Positions 8,878 through 17,099 of a DNA stretch of 64,000 nt are shown piece by piece. Position numbers and translations under genes: made by a program. The notes beneath the pieces are model-generated. The model saw nothing but the letters and a program-made list of their open reading frames with translations. It ran no database searches and was not told the origin of the DNA. Position 1 is the first letter of the stretch, and the number at the start of each line of letters is the position of its first letter. The stretch is taken from positions 1,178,001 through 1,242,000 of the forward strand of contig NZ_PGFE01000001.1 in the NCBI RefSeq assembly GCF_002797595.1, read 5' to 3'. Source of the stretch: Sediminihabitans luteus. GTDB taxonomy: Bacteria; Actinomycetota; Actinomycetes; Actinomycetales; Cellulomonadaceae.

Positions 8878-9708
8878 TCAGGTCAGGTCGTCGTGGTCGC
8901 CGCGCACCCACGCGACGTGCCGGTCCGCCGAGCGTCGGACGACGGCGCGTGCGTCGGTCTCGATCACGCCCTCGAAGTTGTTGTACAGCCGGTCGAACGC
9001 GAACCGCTCGACGTGCGCCGTGACGCGCTCGACCACCGCCGCCGAGAGCGGGATCCGGTTGGGGTAGGAGCGCATGAAGCTCACCGACGCACGGTCCGGG
9101 TTCGCCATGATCGTGTCGCCGCTCAGCAGCACCCCGCGCCCGTCGGCGCCCGCCGCCCAGTGCGCGACCGCGCTGCCGGGGAAGTGCCCGCCGGGCTGCG
9201 TGAGCGTCACGCCCGGGAGCACCTCGGTGTCGCCGCTCCACGCCTCGACGAGCAGGTCGGGGCGCTGCACCCACGACATGTCGGGGGCGGCGACCAGCAC
9301 CGGGACGTCGCCCAGCGCCCGCGCCCACGCCACCTGCACGCCGAACATGTGCGGGTGGCTCGCCGCCACCGCGACGACGTCGCCCAGCGCGCGGACCGCG
9401 GCCACGGCGTCGTCGTCCACGAAGCCCAGCGGGTCCCACAGCAGCATGCCCGCCGGGGTGCGCACGAGCTTGGCGCGCTGCCCGATGCCGACGCCCCCGC
9501 CCCCGGGGCCGGGCACCGTGTCGAGCGCGAACAGGTCGGGCTCGAGCTCGGACACCGCGACGCGCATGCCCTCGCCCGCGAGTTCGTCGAGCGTCGTCCA
9601 CACCTGCCCCTCGGCGGGCACCCACTGGCGCTCGTCCGCGCAGATCGCGCAGACCTCGGGACGGGACGCGTGCTCGACGCCGCACGTGCGGCAGATCCAG
9701 AAGGTCAT
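8878..9708 (-). CDS. rubredoxin-like zinc ribbon fused to a metallo-beta-lactamase-fold hydrolase
   Basis: The 276-residue protein starts with a CxxC...CxxC knuckle (Cys6, Cys9, Cys20, Cys23) that should bind iron or zinc. An MBL-fold body follows with WDPLGFVDDD, GGHFPGSAVAHW and GDTIMANPDR. The usual HxHxDH metal loop is replaced by SHPHMFG, keeping two of the histidines only, so the metal site differs from classical hydrolases. The longer open frame upstream is not supported, and the ATG at 9708 gives the ribbon at the very N-terminus. It diverges from the MFS gene. Confidence 0.75.
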   Translation of the reverse strand: MTFWICRTCGVEHASRPEVCAICADERQWVPAEGQVWTTLDELAGEGMRVAVSELEPDLFALDTVPGPGGGGVGIGQRAKLVRTPAGMLLWDPLGFVDDDAVAAVRALGDVVAVAASHPHMFGVQVAWARALGDVPVLVAAPDMSWVQRPDLLVEAWSGDTEVLPGVTLTQPGGHFPGSAVAHWAAGADGRGVLLSGDTIMANPDRASVSFMRSYPNRIPLSAAVVERVTAHVERFAFDRLYNNFEGVIETDARAVVRRSADRHVAWVRGDHDDLT

Positions 9709-9752
9709 GACCACGACCCTAGCCAGACGGCCCCGGCGGGGATACTGGACGC

Positions 9753-10946
9753 GTGACCCCCGACCCGGCCGACCGCCGTCCGACGCCACCGCCGAGCCTG
9801 CGCGGCGCGATGCCGGGGCTGCTGACGCTCGCGGTCGCAACGTTCGTGGCGATCACGGTCGAGGTGCTGCCCGTGGGCCTGCTGCCGCAGATCGCCGAGG
9901 GCGTCGGCGTGAGCGAGTCGCGCGCCGGGCTGCTCGTGACGATCTACGCGCTCATGGTCGCGGCGCTCGCGATCCCTCTCACGGCGCTCACGCGCCGACT
10001 GCCCCGCAAGCCGCTGCTCGTGGGGACGCTCGTCGGGTACGCGGCGTCGAACGTCGTGGTCATGCTCGCGCCGGGCTTCGCGGTGCTCGCGGTCGGGCGG
10101 ACGCTCGGCGGGATCGCGCACGCGCTGTTCTTCTCGGTCGCGATCGCGTACGCGACGCGCATCGTCGGTCCGCTGCAGGTCGGGCGCGCGCTGTCGATCA
10201 CGTCGGCGGGCGGCACCGCCGGGTTCGTGCTCGGCGTGCCGCTGTCGACGTCGCTCGGCGAGGCCGTCGGGTGGCGGTGGGCCTTCGGGGTGCTGGTGAT
10301 CGCGTGCCTGCTCGCGGCCGCGCTCGTCGTCGCGCTGCTGCCCGCGGTCGAGAACACTCCCCCGCGCGACAAGCGCGCCGCGGGCGGCGGGCACCGGTCG
10401 CGCCTCGCGATCGCCGCGACCGCGAACTCGCTCGTGTTCCTCGGGCACTACACCGTGTACACGTACATCGCGGTGATCCTGCTCGGTGCCGGCCTGCGCG
10501 ACAGCGCGCTCGGACCGGTGCTGCTCGTCTTCGGCGCGCTCGGGCTCGTCGGGACGGCGTTCGCGGCGTGGGCCGTCGACCGCCGTCCGCGCCTCGGCGC
10601 CGCGCTGCCGGTCGCCGTCGTCACCGCGACCCTGGTCGCGCTCGGGCTCGCGCTGCCGCACCTGGTGCCGGTCCTGCTCGTGTGCATGGTGTGGCTCGCG
10701 GCCTTCGGCGCGATGCCGCCCGTGTTCCAGGCCGCGGTCATCCGGTCGGACGGCGTCTCGCCCGACATCTCGGGCGCGTTCGTCAACACGACCGCGAACC
10801 TCGGCATCGGCGTCGGTGCGGCGCTCGGAGGCGCGGTGCTCGAGGCGTCCGGCGCGAGCATGCTCGCGTGGGTCGGCGCCGGGATCGTCGCGCTCGCGCT
10901 CGTGCTCGTGCTGGTCGCGCCGCGCACGTTCCCGGCGCGCCCCTGA
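9753..10946 (+). CDS. MFS transporter, DHA1 drug-efflux type
   Basis: The 397-residue protein has twelve hydrophobic segments. It carries the DHA1 signatures: an acidic residue in helix 1 region (VAITVEVLPVGLLPQIA), the loop LTRRLPRKPLLVG after helix 2, and GGTAGFVLGVPLSTSLGE in helix 5. This subgroup (AraJ/YdhP-like) exports sugars or drugs. A GATACT box at 9741-9746 stands six bases before the GTG at 9753, which supports that start and a leaderless transcript. It ends before hairpin element A1. Confidence 0.88.
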   Translation: MTPDPADRRPTPPPSLRGAMPGLLTLAVATFVAITVEVLPVGLLPQIAEGVGVSESRAGLLVTIYALMVAALAIPLTALTRRLPRKPLLVGTLVGYAASNVVVMLAPGFAVLAVGRTLGGIAHALFFSVAIAYATRIVGPLQVGRALSITSAGGTAGFVLGVPLSTSLGEAVGWRWAFGVLVIACLLAAALVVALLPAVENTPPRDKRAAGGGHRSRLAIAATANSLVFLGHYTVYTYIAVILLGAGLRDSALGPVLLVFGALGLVGTAFAAWAVDRRPRLGAALPVAVVTATLVALGLALPHLVPVLLVCMVWLAAFGAMPPVFQAAVIRSDGVSPDISGAFVNTTANLGIGVGAALGGAVLEASGASMLAWVGAGIVALALVLVLVAPRTFPARP

Positions 10947-11021
10947 GCGCTGCGCGCCCGCGCTGCTGTTCCACTGCGCCGCTGAGCACCTGACCTGCTG
11001 CGCGCCGGCGCTGCCCTGCGC

Positions 11022-11082
11022 GCCGAGCACGGGGTTGGGCACACCCGCGGCACCTGTGCGTGTGCCTAAGCGCGTGCTCGAC
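11022..11082. repeat. hairpin element A1 (23-15-23 bp), convergent gene ends
   Basis: The left arm at 11022-11044 begins GCCGAGCACGGGGTTGGG. The 15-base spacer and a decayed right arm at 11060-11082 give the same 61-bp layout as A2 and A3. A second good partner for the left arm, ACCCCGTGCTCGGC, lies at 11091-11104 inside the ATP-grasp gene. The stop codon of that gene (11066-11068) falls in the decayed right arm. It probably acts as a terminator for the convergent MFS and ATP-grasp genes. Confidence 0.7.
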
Positions 11083-12049
11083 CGCGCTCGACCCCGTGCT
11101 CGGCCGGCGCACGGTCGAGGCGCGCGAGCAGCCCCGCGAGCGCCGCCGTGATGGGCTGCCCGGTCGCGATCTCGACGAACAGCCACTGCCCGGCGGGGTT
11201 GATCTCGAGGAACACGTAGCCGCCGTCGGGCGCGAGCCGCAGGTCGACCGCGCCGTACCGCAGGCCCAGCCGCCGCATCAGCGCGAGCAGCGCGGACTCG
11301 ACGTCGGCGGGCAGCCGGTGCTCGACGATGTGGGGGTCCGGGTCGACCCGGAAGTCGTACTCGTACCCCGTCGACGCGGCGGTGATCCGTGCCGCGAACA
11401 CCTCGTCCCCCACGATCGTGACCCGCACGTCGCCGCCGCCGGGCACGTACTCCTGGAAGATCACCGGCGCGAGCCGGACGAGGTCGAGCCGGTCGAGGTC
11501 GTCGGGGCCAACCGGCCGCGTCTCGCGCCAGGTGCGCGGCGTGCCGCTGAAAGGCTTGTAGATCACGCCCTCGGGTTCGGCGCCGACGAACGCTCGCGCG
11601 CTCGCCGGGTCGTTCGTCATACAGGTGCGCGGCACGCGCAGGCCGATCGACGCCGCGAGGCGCAGCTGCCACATCTTGCGCGACGCCGTCTCGTCGAGGT
11701 CGGGATCGTTGACCCATTCCGCGTCGAGAGTGGTCCACAGCCCGGCCACGAGCGACGCGCACTCGCCGTGCGCGAACCCGCGGTCGTCGCCACCCACGAG
11801 CTCGTCGTGCAGCGTGAAGGGTTGCGGGCGCCGCCACCACATGGCGCGCAGCGCGGCGAGGTCGACGGTTCCGTCAGGCGTCTCCCACGTGCCGGACCAC
11901 CCGCCCTGCGGCGTCTGGCGCGTGGTCAGCGACGCGCTGCTCGGCACCGTGGCGGTGTCGAGCAGCACGTGCCGGGCGCCTGCGGCGTCGAGGTGCCGGC
12001 GCACCGCGACCGCGTGCAGGTCGTCGGCGTGGGAGACGATCCCGATCAC
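11066..12049 (-). CDS. graspetide-type ATP-grasp ligase (MvdC/MvdD-like) coupled to a protease
   Basis: The 327-residue protein is an ATP-grasp enzyme of the peptide-maturase type. An N-terminal lobe includes MWWRRPQPF near residue 70. SRKMWQLRLAASIGLRVPRT at about 123-142 is the segment typical of graspetide ligases. Lys165 (YKPFSGT) should contact ATP, FQEYV at about 198-202 forms the adenine hinge, and Asp269, Glu282 and Asn284 (LEINPAGQW) bind magnesium. Known relatives form ester or amide links between side chains of a ribosomal peptide. The GTG at 12049 overlaps the protease stop (GTGA), so the two are made together. No small precursor gene is visible next to it. The last residues are encoded by hairpin element A1. 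Confidence 0.85.
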   Translation of the reverse strand: MIGIVSHADDLHAVAVRRHLDAAGARHVLLDTATVPSSASLTTRQTPQGGWSGTWETPDGTVDLAALRAMWWRRPQPFTLHDELVGGDDRGFAHGECASLVAGLWTTLDAEWVNDPDLDETASRKMWQLRLAASIGLRVPRTCMTNDPASARAFVGAEPEGVIYKPFSGTPRTWRETRPVGPDDLDRLDLVRLAPVIFQEYVPGGGDVRVTIVGDEVFAARITAASTGYEYDFRVDPDPHIVEHRLPADVESALLALMRRLGLRYGAVDLRLAPDGGYVFLEINPAGQWLFVEIATGQPITAALAGLLARLDRAPAEHGVERGRARA

Positions 12050-13551
12050 GCCTCCTCCTCGAACATCGCCGCGAGCGCGGCGCGCAGGGTCGTGAGCGAG
12101 GCCGTGACGGACTGCTGCGCCACGAGCAACGCGTCGAGCTCGGCGAGCACCTGGTCGGCGAGCGTGCCGTCGCCGGGCGCCCCGACGTCGGCGTGCTCGC
12201 CCGCCTGCACGAACGGTCGCACGGTCGCCCCGAGGAACCCGGCGAGCCCCCCGCGGACGACGGGGTCGAGCACCGGGTCGAAGACCTTGCCCGGGTCGAA
12301 GACGCCCTCCTGGAGGGTGTTGTTCGGGTCGTCCCCTGCCCCGACGGTGCCGAGGTCGCCCGCGAGCTTGGTCGTGAGGTCGCCCGAGAGCACGGTGCCT
12401 CGCACGTCGCGGGCGAGCGGCGTCCCGATCTGGTCGCTCACGAGCGTCGTGTCCCGGCCGAGCCCGGTGCCGACGTCGTCGAGGGTCGCCAGGGTGAATC
12501 CGCCGTGGTCGCGCAGGAACGCGGTGTCGATCCGGTCGGCGGCCGCGTGGGTCGCGAGGACGTCGTCCGAGATCCGGGTCGCGAACGGCCGGTCGGCCGC
12601 GGAGGCCGTGCTCGAGCTGGGCGTGAGCGACCGCAGCGTCGGCGAGGCTGCGACGATCGCCGCGATCGCGACGCCGGTGTTGCTGCCCGTCCCGGCGCTG
12701 TTGCAGCCGCCGTTGGTGTGGACGCCGACGACGCGCCCGGTCGCCGCGTGCAGGATCCCGGAACCCGAGTTGCCGCCCAGGGTGTCGATGTCGTTGTAGG
12801 AGACCACCGTGCCCGTGACGCCGGTCGCCGGTCCGGCCTCGATGCGCTTGGGCTGGCCCGCGGGGTGCCCGATGATCGCGAGCATGTCGCCCACGGCGGG
12901 GTTGGTGGTGCCGAACTCGGTCCACCCGTACGTGCTGCCCGGGCTGCCCCCGATGCGGCACAGCGCCATGTCGAGGCCGCCGAGCCGGTACTCGACCAGC
13001 GCCACGATCGGGAAGCTCTGCTCGGCGCGCATCGCGCCTGACGGGTCGCGCTGGTACAGGAAGTTGAGGTGCATCGACGTCGCCGCCTGCTGGGGCGTGA
13101 TCGCCGTGACGGTGCCGTTCTGGCGGGGGATGCGCCACCCGTTGGGGTCGGCGTCGAACAGGTGGCCGCAGGTGAGGAACAGGTCGGGGCCGATCATGGT
13201 CCCGCTGCCCCAGCGCACCCCGCTCACGTTGCCGGGGTCGGTGTACGTGCTCGCGAGGTTCGCGTTCCAGGCGACCTGCGCGACGGGCTGCTCGTGGGCC
13301 GCGACGAAGGCGGCGGTCACGCCGAGCGTGCCGTCGTACTGCTCGACCTCCTGCGAGTCGTCCACGACGCCGCAGATCGACTCCATGAGCTCGGAGTAGC
13401 CGGGCCCGGCGCCTTCGAGCGCGTCGGCGCCCAGGTCGAGCTGGTCGAGGCGCGGCACGAACAGCGCGTCGTCGAGGTGGGCGAACGGAGCCTTCTTGGG
13501 GCTGCGCGCCCGGGCGCGCTTGGGCGAGCTGGTGGATCCGGTGGTGGGCAT
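12046..13551 (-). CDS. cytoplasmic trypsin-like serine protease with a repetitive C-terminal tail
   Basis: The 501-residue protein has no signal peptide. Residues about 55-100 carry a conserved N-terminal region (EQYDGTLGVTAAFV). A chymotrypsin-fold domain has a full triad: His130 (LTCGH), Asp194 (GGLDMAL) and Ser262 (GGNSGSG). After residue 305 comes a Thr/Asp-rich tail with loose 15-16-residue repeats (about 325-407, for example TTLVSDQIGTPLARD), then a helical end finishing in EEEA. The downstream overlapping gene is an ATP-grasp ligase, so the tail is a possible substrate. It sits divergent from the ArsR-like regulator. The target of proteolysis is unknown. Confidence 0.85.
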   Translation of the reverse strand: MPTTGSTSSPKRARARSPKKAPFAHLDDALFVPRLDQLDLGADALEGAGPGYSELMESICGVVDDSQEVEQYDGTLGVTAAFVAAHEQPVAQVAWNANLASTYTDPGNVSGVRWGSGTMIGPDLFLTCGHLFDADPNGWRIPRQNGTVTAITPQQAATSMHLNFLYQRDPSGAMRAEQSFPIVALVEYRLGGLDMALCRIGGSPGSTYGWTEFGTTNPAVGDMLAIIGHPAGQPKRIEAGPATGVTGTVVSYNDIDTLGGNSGSGILHAATGRVVGVHTNGGCNSAGTGSNTGVAIAAIVAASPTLRSLTPSSSTASAADRPFATRISDDVLATHAAADRIDTAFLRDHGGFTLATLDDVGTGLGRDTTLVSDQIGTPLARDVRGTVLSGDLTTKLAGDLGTVGAGDDPNNTLQEGVFDPGKVFDPVLDPVVRGGLAGFLGATVRPFVQAGEHADVGAPGDGTLADQVLAELDALLVAQQSVTASLTTLRAALAAMFEEEA

Positions 13552-13637
13552 GGTCGTCCCCTTTGACCAGGGCCCGGGGCTCCTCCTCGGGCCTCCACCC
13601 GGAACGAGGGCCCGCGAGGTCGCGGTGATACGCGGTC

Positions 13638-13675
13638 GATCATCAAGACCTCTTGATCAAGAGGTCTTGATGATC
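13638..13675. promoter_or_regulatory. perfect 38-bp palindrome, double operator for the ArsR-like regulator
   Basis: The segment is identical to its own reverse complement over all 38 bases. Inside it are two adjacent 14-bp dyads, TCAAGACCTCTTGA (13643-13656) and TCAAGAGGTCTTGA (13657-13670). The palindrome ends 13 bases before the regulator ATG. It is far richer in A/T than its surroundings. Two dimers of the regulator could bind side by side. Autoregulation and control of the downstream pump are inferred. Confidence 0.85.
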
Positions 13676-13688
13676 TATCGTCGGTCGC

Positions 13689-14318
13689 ATGAGCAGCCCC
13701 GAGCAGCACCACGAAGTCACGGGCGACGGCACCCTCACCGATGACGTCACCTCGGACCCCGCGCGCATCCGCGCCCTCGCGCACCCCCTGCGCCTGACGC
13801 TGCTCGAGCTCCTCGACACCGAGCGCGAGGCCACCGCGACCCGCTGCGCCGAGCTCACGGGCGAGTCCGTCGCGAGCTGCTCGTTCCACCTGCACCAGCT
13901 CGTGCGGTACGGGTACGTCGAGCGCGCCGAGCCGCGCGGTCGCGAGAAGCCGTTCCGCACGGTGAGCCGTTCGCGCGCGAGCCGGTTCGACCCGGCCGTG
14001 CCCGACTCGCGCCGCGCCTCGGCCGAGCTCGCGCACCTGCTGCTCGACCGCGAGACCGCCCGCGTTCACGCCTGGCTCGACGCCGCGACCCGCGCCGGCG
14101 GATCGACCCGGGCGGACGACGCGTGGGCCCTCGCCTCGACGCAGACCTCCGCCACGTTCTGGGCCACGCAGGACGAGCTCGCCGCACTCTCGGCCGAGGT
14201 CAACGCGCTGGTCGACCGGTTCGCCGACCGCCACGACCCGGCCCGGCGCCCCGCCGACGCCCGGCGCGCGCACCTGTTCGCGGTCGTCAACGCCGACGTC
14301 CCGGGAGACCCGCGATGA
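13689..14318 (+). CDS. ArsR-like winged-helix transcriptional regulator
   Basis: The 209-residue protein has an ArsR/HTH_20 domain at about residues 22-100. It starts DPARIRALAHPLRLTLLELL, and the recognition helix is near SVASCSFHLHQLVRYGYVERA. A helical C-terminal half of unknown fold follows. There are no clustered cysteines typical of metal sensors, so a small organic ligand or another signal is more likely. It starts just after the 38-bp palindrome, and its stop overlaps the start of the MFS transporter (ATGA), which suggests a repressor with its pump. Confidence 0.88.
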   Translation: MSSPEQHHEVTGDGTLTDDVTSDPARIRALAHPLRLTLLELLDTEREATATRCAELTGESVASCSFHLHQLVRYGYVERAEPRGREKPFRTVSRSRASRFDPAVPDSRRASAELAHLLLDRETARVHAWLDAATRAGGSTRADDAWALASTQTSATFWATQDELAALSAEVNALVDRFADRHDPARRPADARRAHLFAVVNADVPGDPR

Positions 14319-15640
14319 GCACCGACCGGCCGACCCCGGCTGCGCCGTCCGACACCGCGCCGTCCGACACCGTGCCGTCCGACCCGACCCCGGCCGCGCC
14401 GTCCGACAGCGTGCCCTCCGACAGCGTCGCACCCGACCCGCAGGCCGCCCTGCGCACGCGCCCGTTCCGCCTGCTCACGGCCGCGTGGGCCTGCACCAAC
14501 CTCGCCGACTCGGTGCTCGTGATCATCCTGGCGGTGTGGGTCAAGGACCTCACGGGCTCGGACGGTCAGGCCGCGCTCGTGTTCGCGGCGCTGGGCGCAC
14601 CCGCGCTCGTCGCCCCGCTGCTCGGGCACCTCGCGGACCGCGTCTCGCGGCGCCGCATGATGGTCGTGACGTACCTCGCGGGCGCCCTCACGCTCGCGTC
14701 GCTGTTCGCGGTGCAGGACGCCGGTCAGCTCTGGCTGGTCTACCTCGTGACGGTCGTCTACTCGACCGTGGGTTTCGCGACGGCGTCCGCGCAGTCGGGC
14801 CTCGTGCGCGACATGCTGCCCGACGCGGCGCTCGGCCGCGCCAACGGGCGGCTGACGACGATCGACCAGGTGTTCCGCCTCGCGATGCCCGTGATCGGTG
14901 CGGCGATCTACGCCGTCGCGGGCCCGCGCCCCCTCGTCGCGGCGGCCGCGGTCGCGTTCGTCGCCGCGGCCGCGCTGATCGGCCGGGTCGCGCTCGTCGA
15001 GACCCCGCCCACGCCGTCCGACGAGCGCGAGGCGTTCTGGACCGAGGCGGCCGCCGGGTTCCGGCACCTGCTGCGCACGGCCCCGCTCGGCGCGATGACG
15101 ATCGCGCTGGCCGTCGCGTTCGGCGGGGTGGGGCTGCTCAACGCGGTGAGCTTCGCGATCATCGACCAGGGTCTCGGGCTCGAGCCCGAGCTGCTCGGCC
15201 CGATCTCGAGCGTGCAGGCCGTGACCGCGATCGTCGCGGGCCTCACCGCGGGCCGGCTCGTGGAGCGCTGGGGCGCCCCGCGGCTCGTCGTGGTCGCGCT
15301 CGGGGTCGTCGCGCTCGGGGTGCTGCCGACGCTGGGCACGAGCGTCGTGGGCGTGCTGCTCGGCCTCGGCCTCGTCGGGCTCGGCATCACGTGGGCGATC
15401 GTCGGGTTCGTGACCGAGCGCCAGCTGCTGACCCCGGCACGGCTCCAGGGCCGCACGTCGGCCGCGACGAACCTGCTGCTCAACGTGCCGCAGCTCGTGC
15501 TCACGCTCGTCGGGGCGGCCGTCGTCGGCGCCGTCGACTACCGGCTGCTCGTCGCGCTGACCGCGGTCGGCGTGCTCGCCGGCGCGGCCGTCGCAGCCCC
15601 CGCCGCGCTCCGACGGGCGAGTCGCACGACCCCCCGCTAG
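14315..15640 (+). CDS. MFS transporter
   Basis: The 441-residue protein begins with a 45-residue low-complexity stretch of repeated AAPSDT/VPSDS units, then twelve membrane segments. The family loop DRVSRRRMMVVTYLAG follows helix 2, and helix 4-5 contains LVRDMLPDAALGRANG, as in DHA3-type exporters and macrolide-efflux relatives. The ATG at 14315 overlaps the regulator stop. Export of the compound sensed by the regulator is the natural guess. Confidence 0.85.
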   Translation: MSTDRPTPAAPSDTAPSDTVPSDPTPAAPSDSVPSDSVAPDPQAALRTRPFRLLTAAWACTNLADSVLVIILAVWVKDLTGSDGQAALVFAALGAPALVAPLLGHLADRVSRRRMMVVTYLAGALTLASLFAVQDAGQLWLVYLVTVVYSTVGFATASAQSGLVRDMLPDAALGRANGRLTTIDQVFRLAMPVIGAAIYAVAGPRPLVAAAAVAFVAAAALIGRVALVETPPTPSDEREAFWTEAAAGFRHLLRTAPLGAMTIALAVAFGGVGLLNAVSFAIIDQGLGLEPELLGPISSVQAVTAIVAGLTAGRLVERWGAPRLVVVALGVVALGVLPTLGTSVVGVLLGLGLVGLGITWAIVGFVTERQLLTPARLQGRTSAATNLLLNVPQLVLTLVGAAVVGAVDYRLLVALTAVGVLAGAAVAAPAALRRASRTTPR

Positions 15641-15650
15641 TGTCCCGGGG

Positions 15651-16361
15651 ATGCTCACGAGACCCCGCCGCCGCGCGCTCCTGAGGGCCGGCGCGTTCGC
15701 GCTCGTGGCCTCGGTACCCACGCTCGTGCTCGCGTACCTCGTGCGCGCCGAGGCGCCCGGCCTGCTCGACCTCGACGTGTCCGTGGTCGAGGCGACCACG
15801 ACGTTCACGCGCGAGCACCCCGCGGTCGAGACCGCCGCGACCGTGTGGTCCGAGGTGTTCGAGCCGCGGTACGTCAACCTCGCGGGCGCGGTGCTCGCGC
15901 TGTGGGTCTGGCGCCGGCACGGCCTCGCGACGCGCGCGCTGTGGGCCGTCGGCACGCTGCTCGCCTCGTGGGGCGTCGCCGTGCTCGCCAAGCAGGTCGT
16001 GGGCCGCGCCCGGCCCGTCGTCGAGGACGCGCTCGTGCACGCGCCCGGCTTCAGCTTCCCGTCGGGCCACGCGACCGCGTCGGCGACGGCCGCCGTGACG
16101 CTCACGCTCCTGGTGTGGCCCGTGCTGGGACCGCGCGCCCGCGTCGTCGTCCCCCTCGTCGCGGGGTCCGTCGTCGTGCTGACGTCGCTCGACCGGCTCC
16201 TGCTCGGCGCGCACTTCCCCTCCGACGTCGTCGCGGGCTGCCTGCTCGGCGCGACGCTCTCGACCGCCTCCTACCTGGGCTACGTGGGCTGGAACCCGCA
16301 GCACCCCGGCGACCTGCCCGAACCCGACCACGGCCCCACCCGACCTGCGAAGGACTCATGA
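15651..16361 (+). CDS. PAP2-family membrane phosphatase
   Basis: The 236-residue protein has five to six membrane helices and all three PAP2 motifs: KQVVGRARP at about residues 115-123, FPSGH at about 136-140, and DRLLLGAHFPSD at about 183-194. The family removes phosphate from lipid phosphates such as undecaprenyl pyrophosphate or phosphatidate on the outer face of the membrane. A TAGTGT box at 15638-15643 stands seven bases before the ATG, so it is probably leaderless. The stop overlaps the start of a second PAP2 gene. Confidence 0.88.
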   Translation: MLTRPRRRALLRAGAFALVASVPTLVLAYLVRAEAPGLLDLDVSVVEATTTFTREHPAVETAATVWSEVFEPRYVNLAGAVLALWVWRRHGLATRALWAVGTLLASWGVAVLAKQVVGRARPVVEDALVHAPGFSFPSGHATASATAAVTLTLLVWPVLGPRARVVVPLVAGSVVVLTSLDRLLLGAHFPSDVVAGCLLGATLSTASYLGYVGWNPQHPGDLPEPDHGPTRPAKDS

Positions 16362-17089
16362 CCACCACGACGCACGCCCCCACCCGGCGCCAGGCCGACC
16401 ACCCGTTCGTCCACCGCTACGAGATCGACACCTCGCGGCCCACGGTGGGCGAGGCGGCCCGCGACCTGGGCCTGCGCGCGCTGCTGCCCGCGGTCGCGCT
16501 GTGGGCCGTGATCACCGGGATCGGGCTGCTCATCGTCGGCCCGCTGAACGACCTGCCCGCCGAGGAGGGCGTCAACGACTGGTTCGCCGAGAACCGCTCG
16601 GGCTGGGGCGACACCGTCTCGGGCTGGTTCTCGCTCGCCGGGTCCACGCCGTTCGTGATCGCGATGACCGTGATCACGTGCCTCGTGCTGCTCTGGCGCT
16701 CGCGCCAGTGGTGGTTCGCGGTCGTGCCCGCGATCGCCGTCTCGGTGCAGGCCCTCGTGTTCGTCACGGCCGCGACCGTCGTCGGCCGCGACCGGCCCGA
16801 GGTCGAGAAGCTCGACGACTCCCCGCCCACCGCGAGCTACCCGAGCGGTCACACGGGCGCCTCGACCGCGCTGTTCTTCACGCTCGCGATGCTCGCGCAG
16901 CGCATCGAGCACACCGGCCTGCGCTGGACCGTCACGATCCTGTGCGTCGCCGAGCCGCTGCTCGTGGGCACCGCGCGGCTGTACCGGGGCATGCACCACG
17001 TGACCGACGTCGGGTTCGCGATCGTCAACGGGCTCGTGTGCGTGCTGCTCGCATGGGCCTACCTGCGACGCCGGGCCGCCGTGCGCTAA
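16358..17089 (+). CDS. PAP2-family membrane phosphatase, second paralogue
   Basis: The 243-residue protein keeps VGRDRP, YPSGH and RLYRGMHHVTDV, so the arginine, serine/histidine and histidine/aspartate of the active site are present. The first lysine of the KxxxxxxRP motif is alanine. It has a longer loop before the PSGH motif and differs clearly from the upstream paralogue, so this is not a recent duplication. Translation is coupled to the first PAP2 gene by an ATGA overlap. Substrate unknown. Confidence 0.86.
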   Translation: MTTTTHAPTRRQADHPFVHRYEIDTSRPTVGEAARDLGLRALLPAVALWAVITGIGLLIVGPLNDLPAEEGVNDWFAENRSGWGDTVSGWFSLAGSTPFVIAMTVITCLVLLWRSRQWWFAVVPAIAVSVQALVFVTAATVVGRDRPEVEKLDDSPPTASYPSGHTGASTALFFTLAMLAQRIEHTGLRWTVTILCVAEPLLVGTARLYRGMHHVTDVGFAIVNGLVCVLLAWAYLRRRAAVR

Positions 17090-17099
17090 CCTCCGCCGC

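Noticed and set aside
8347-9756. Plus-strand frame of 469 codons opposite the MBL hydrolase
   Set aside because: Biased composition, no motifs, and fully antisense to a gene with recognisable metal-binding motifs.
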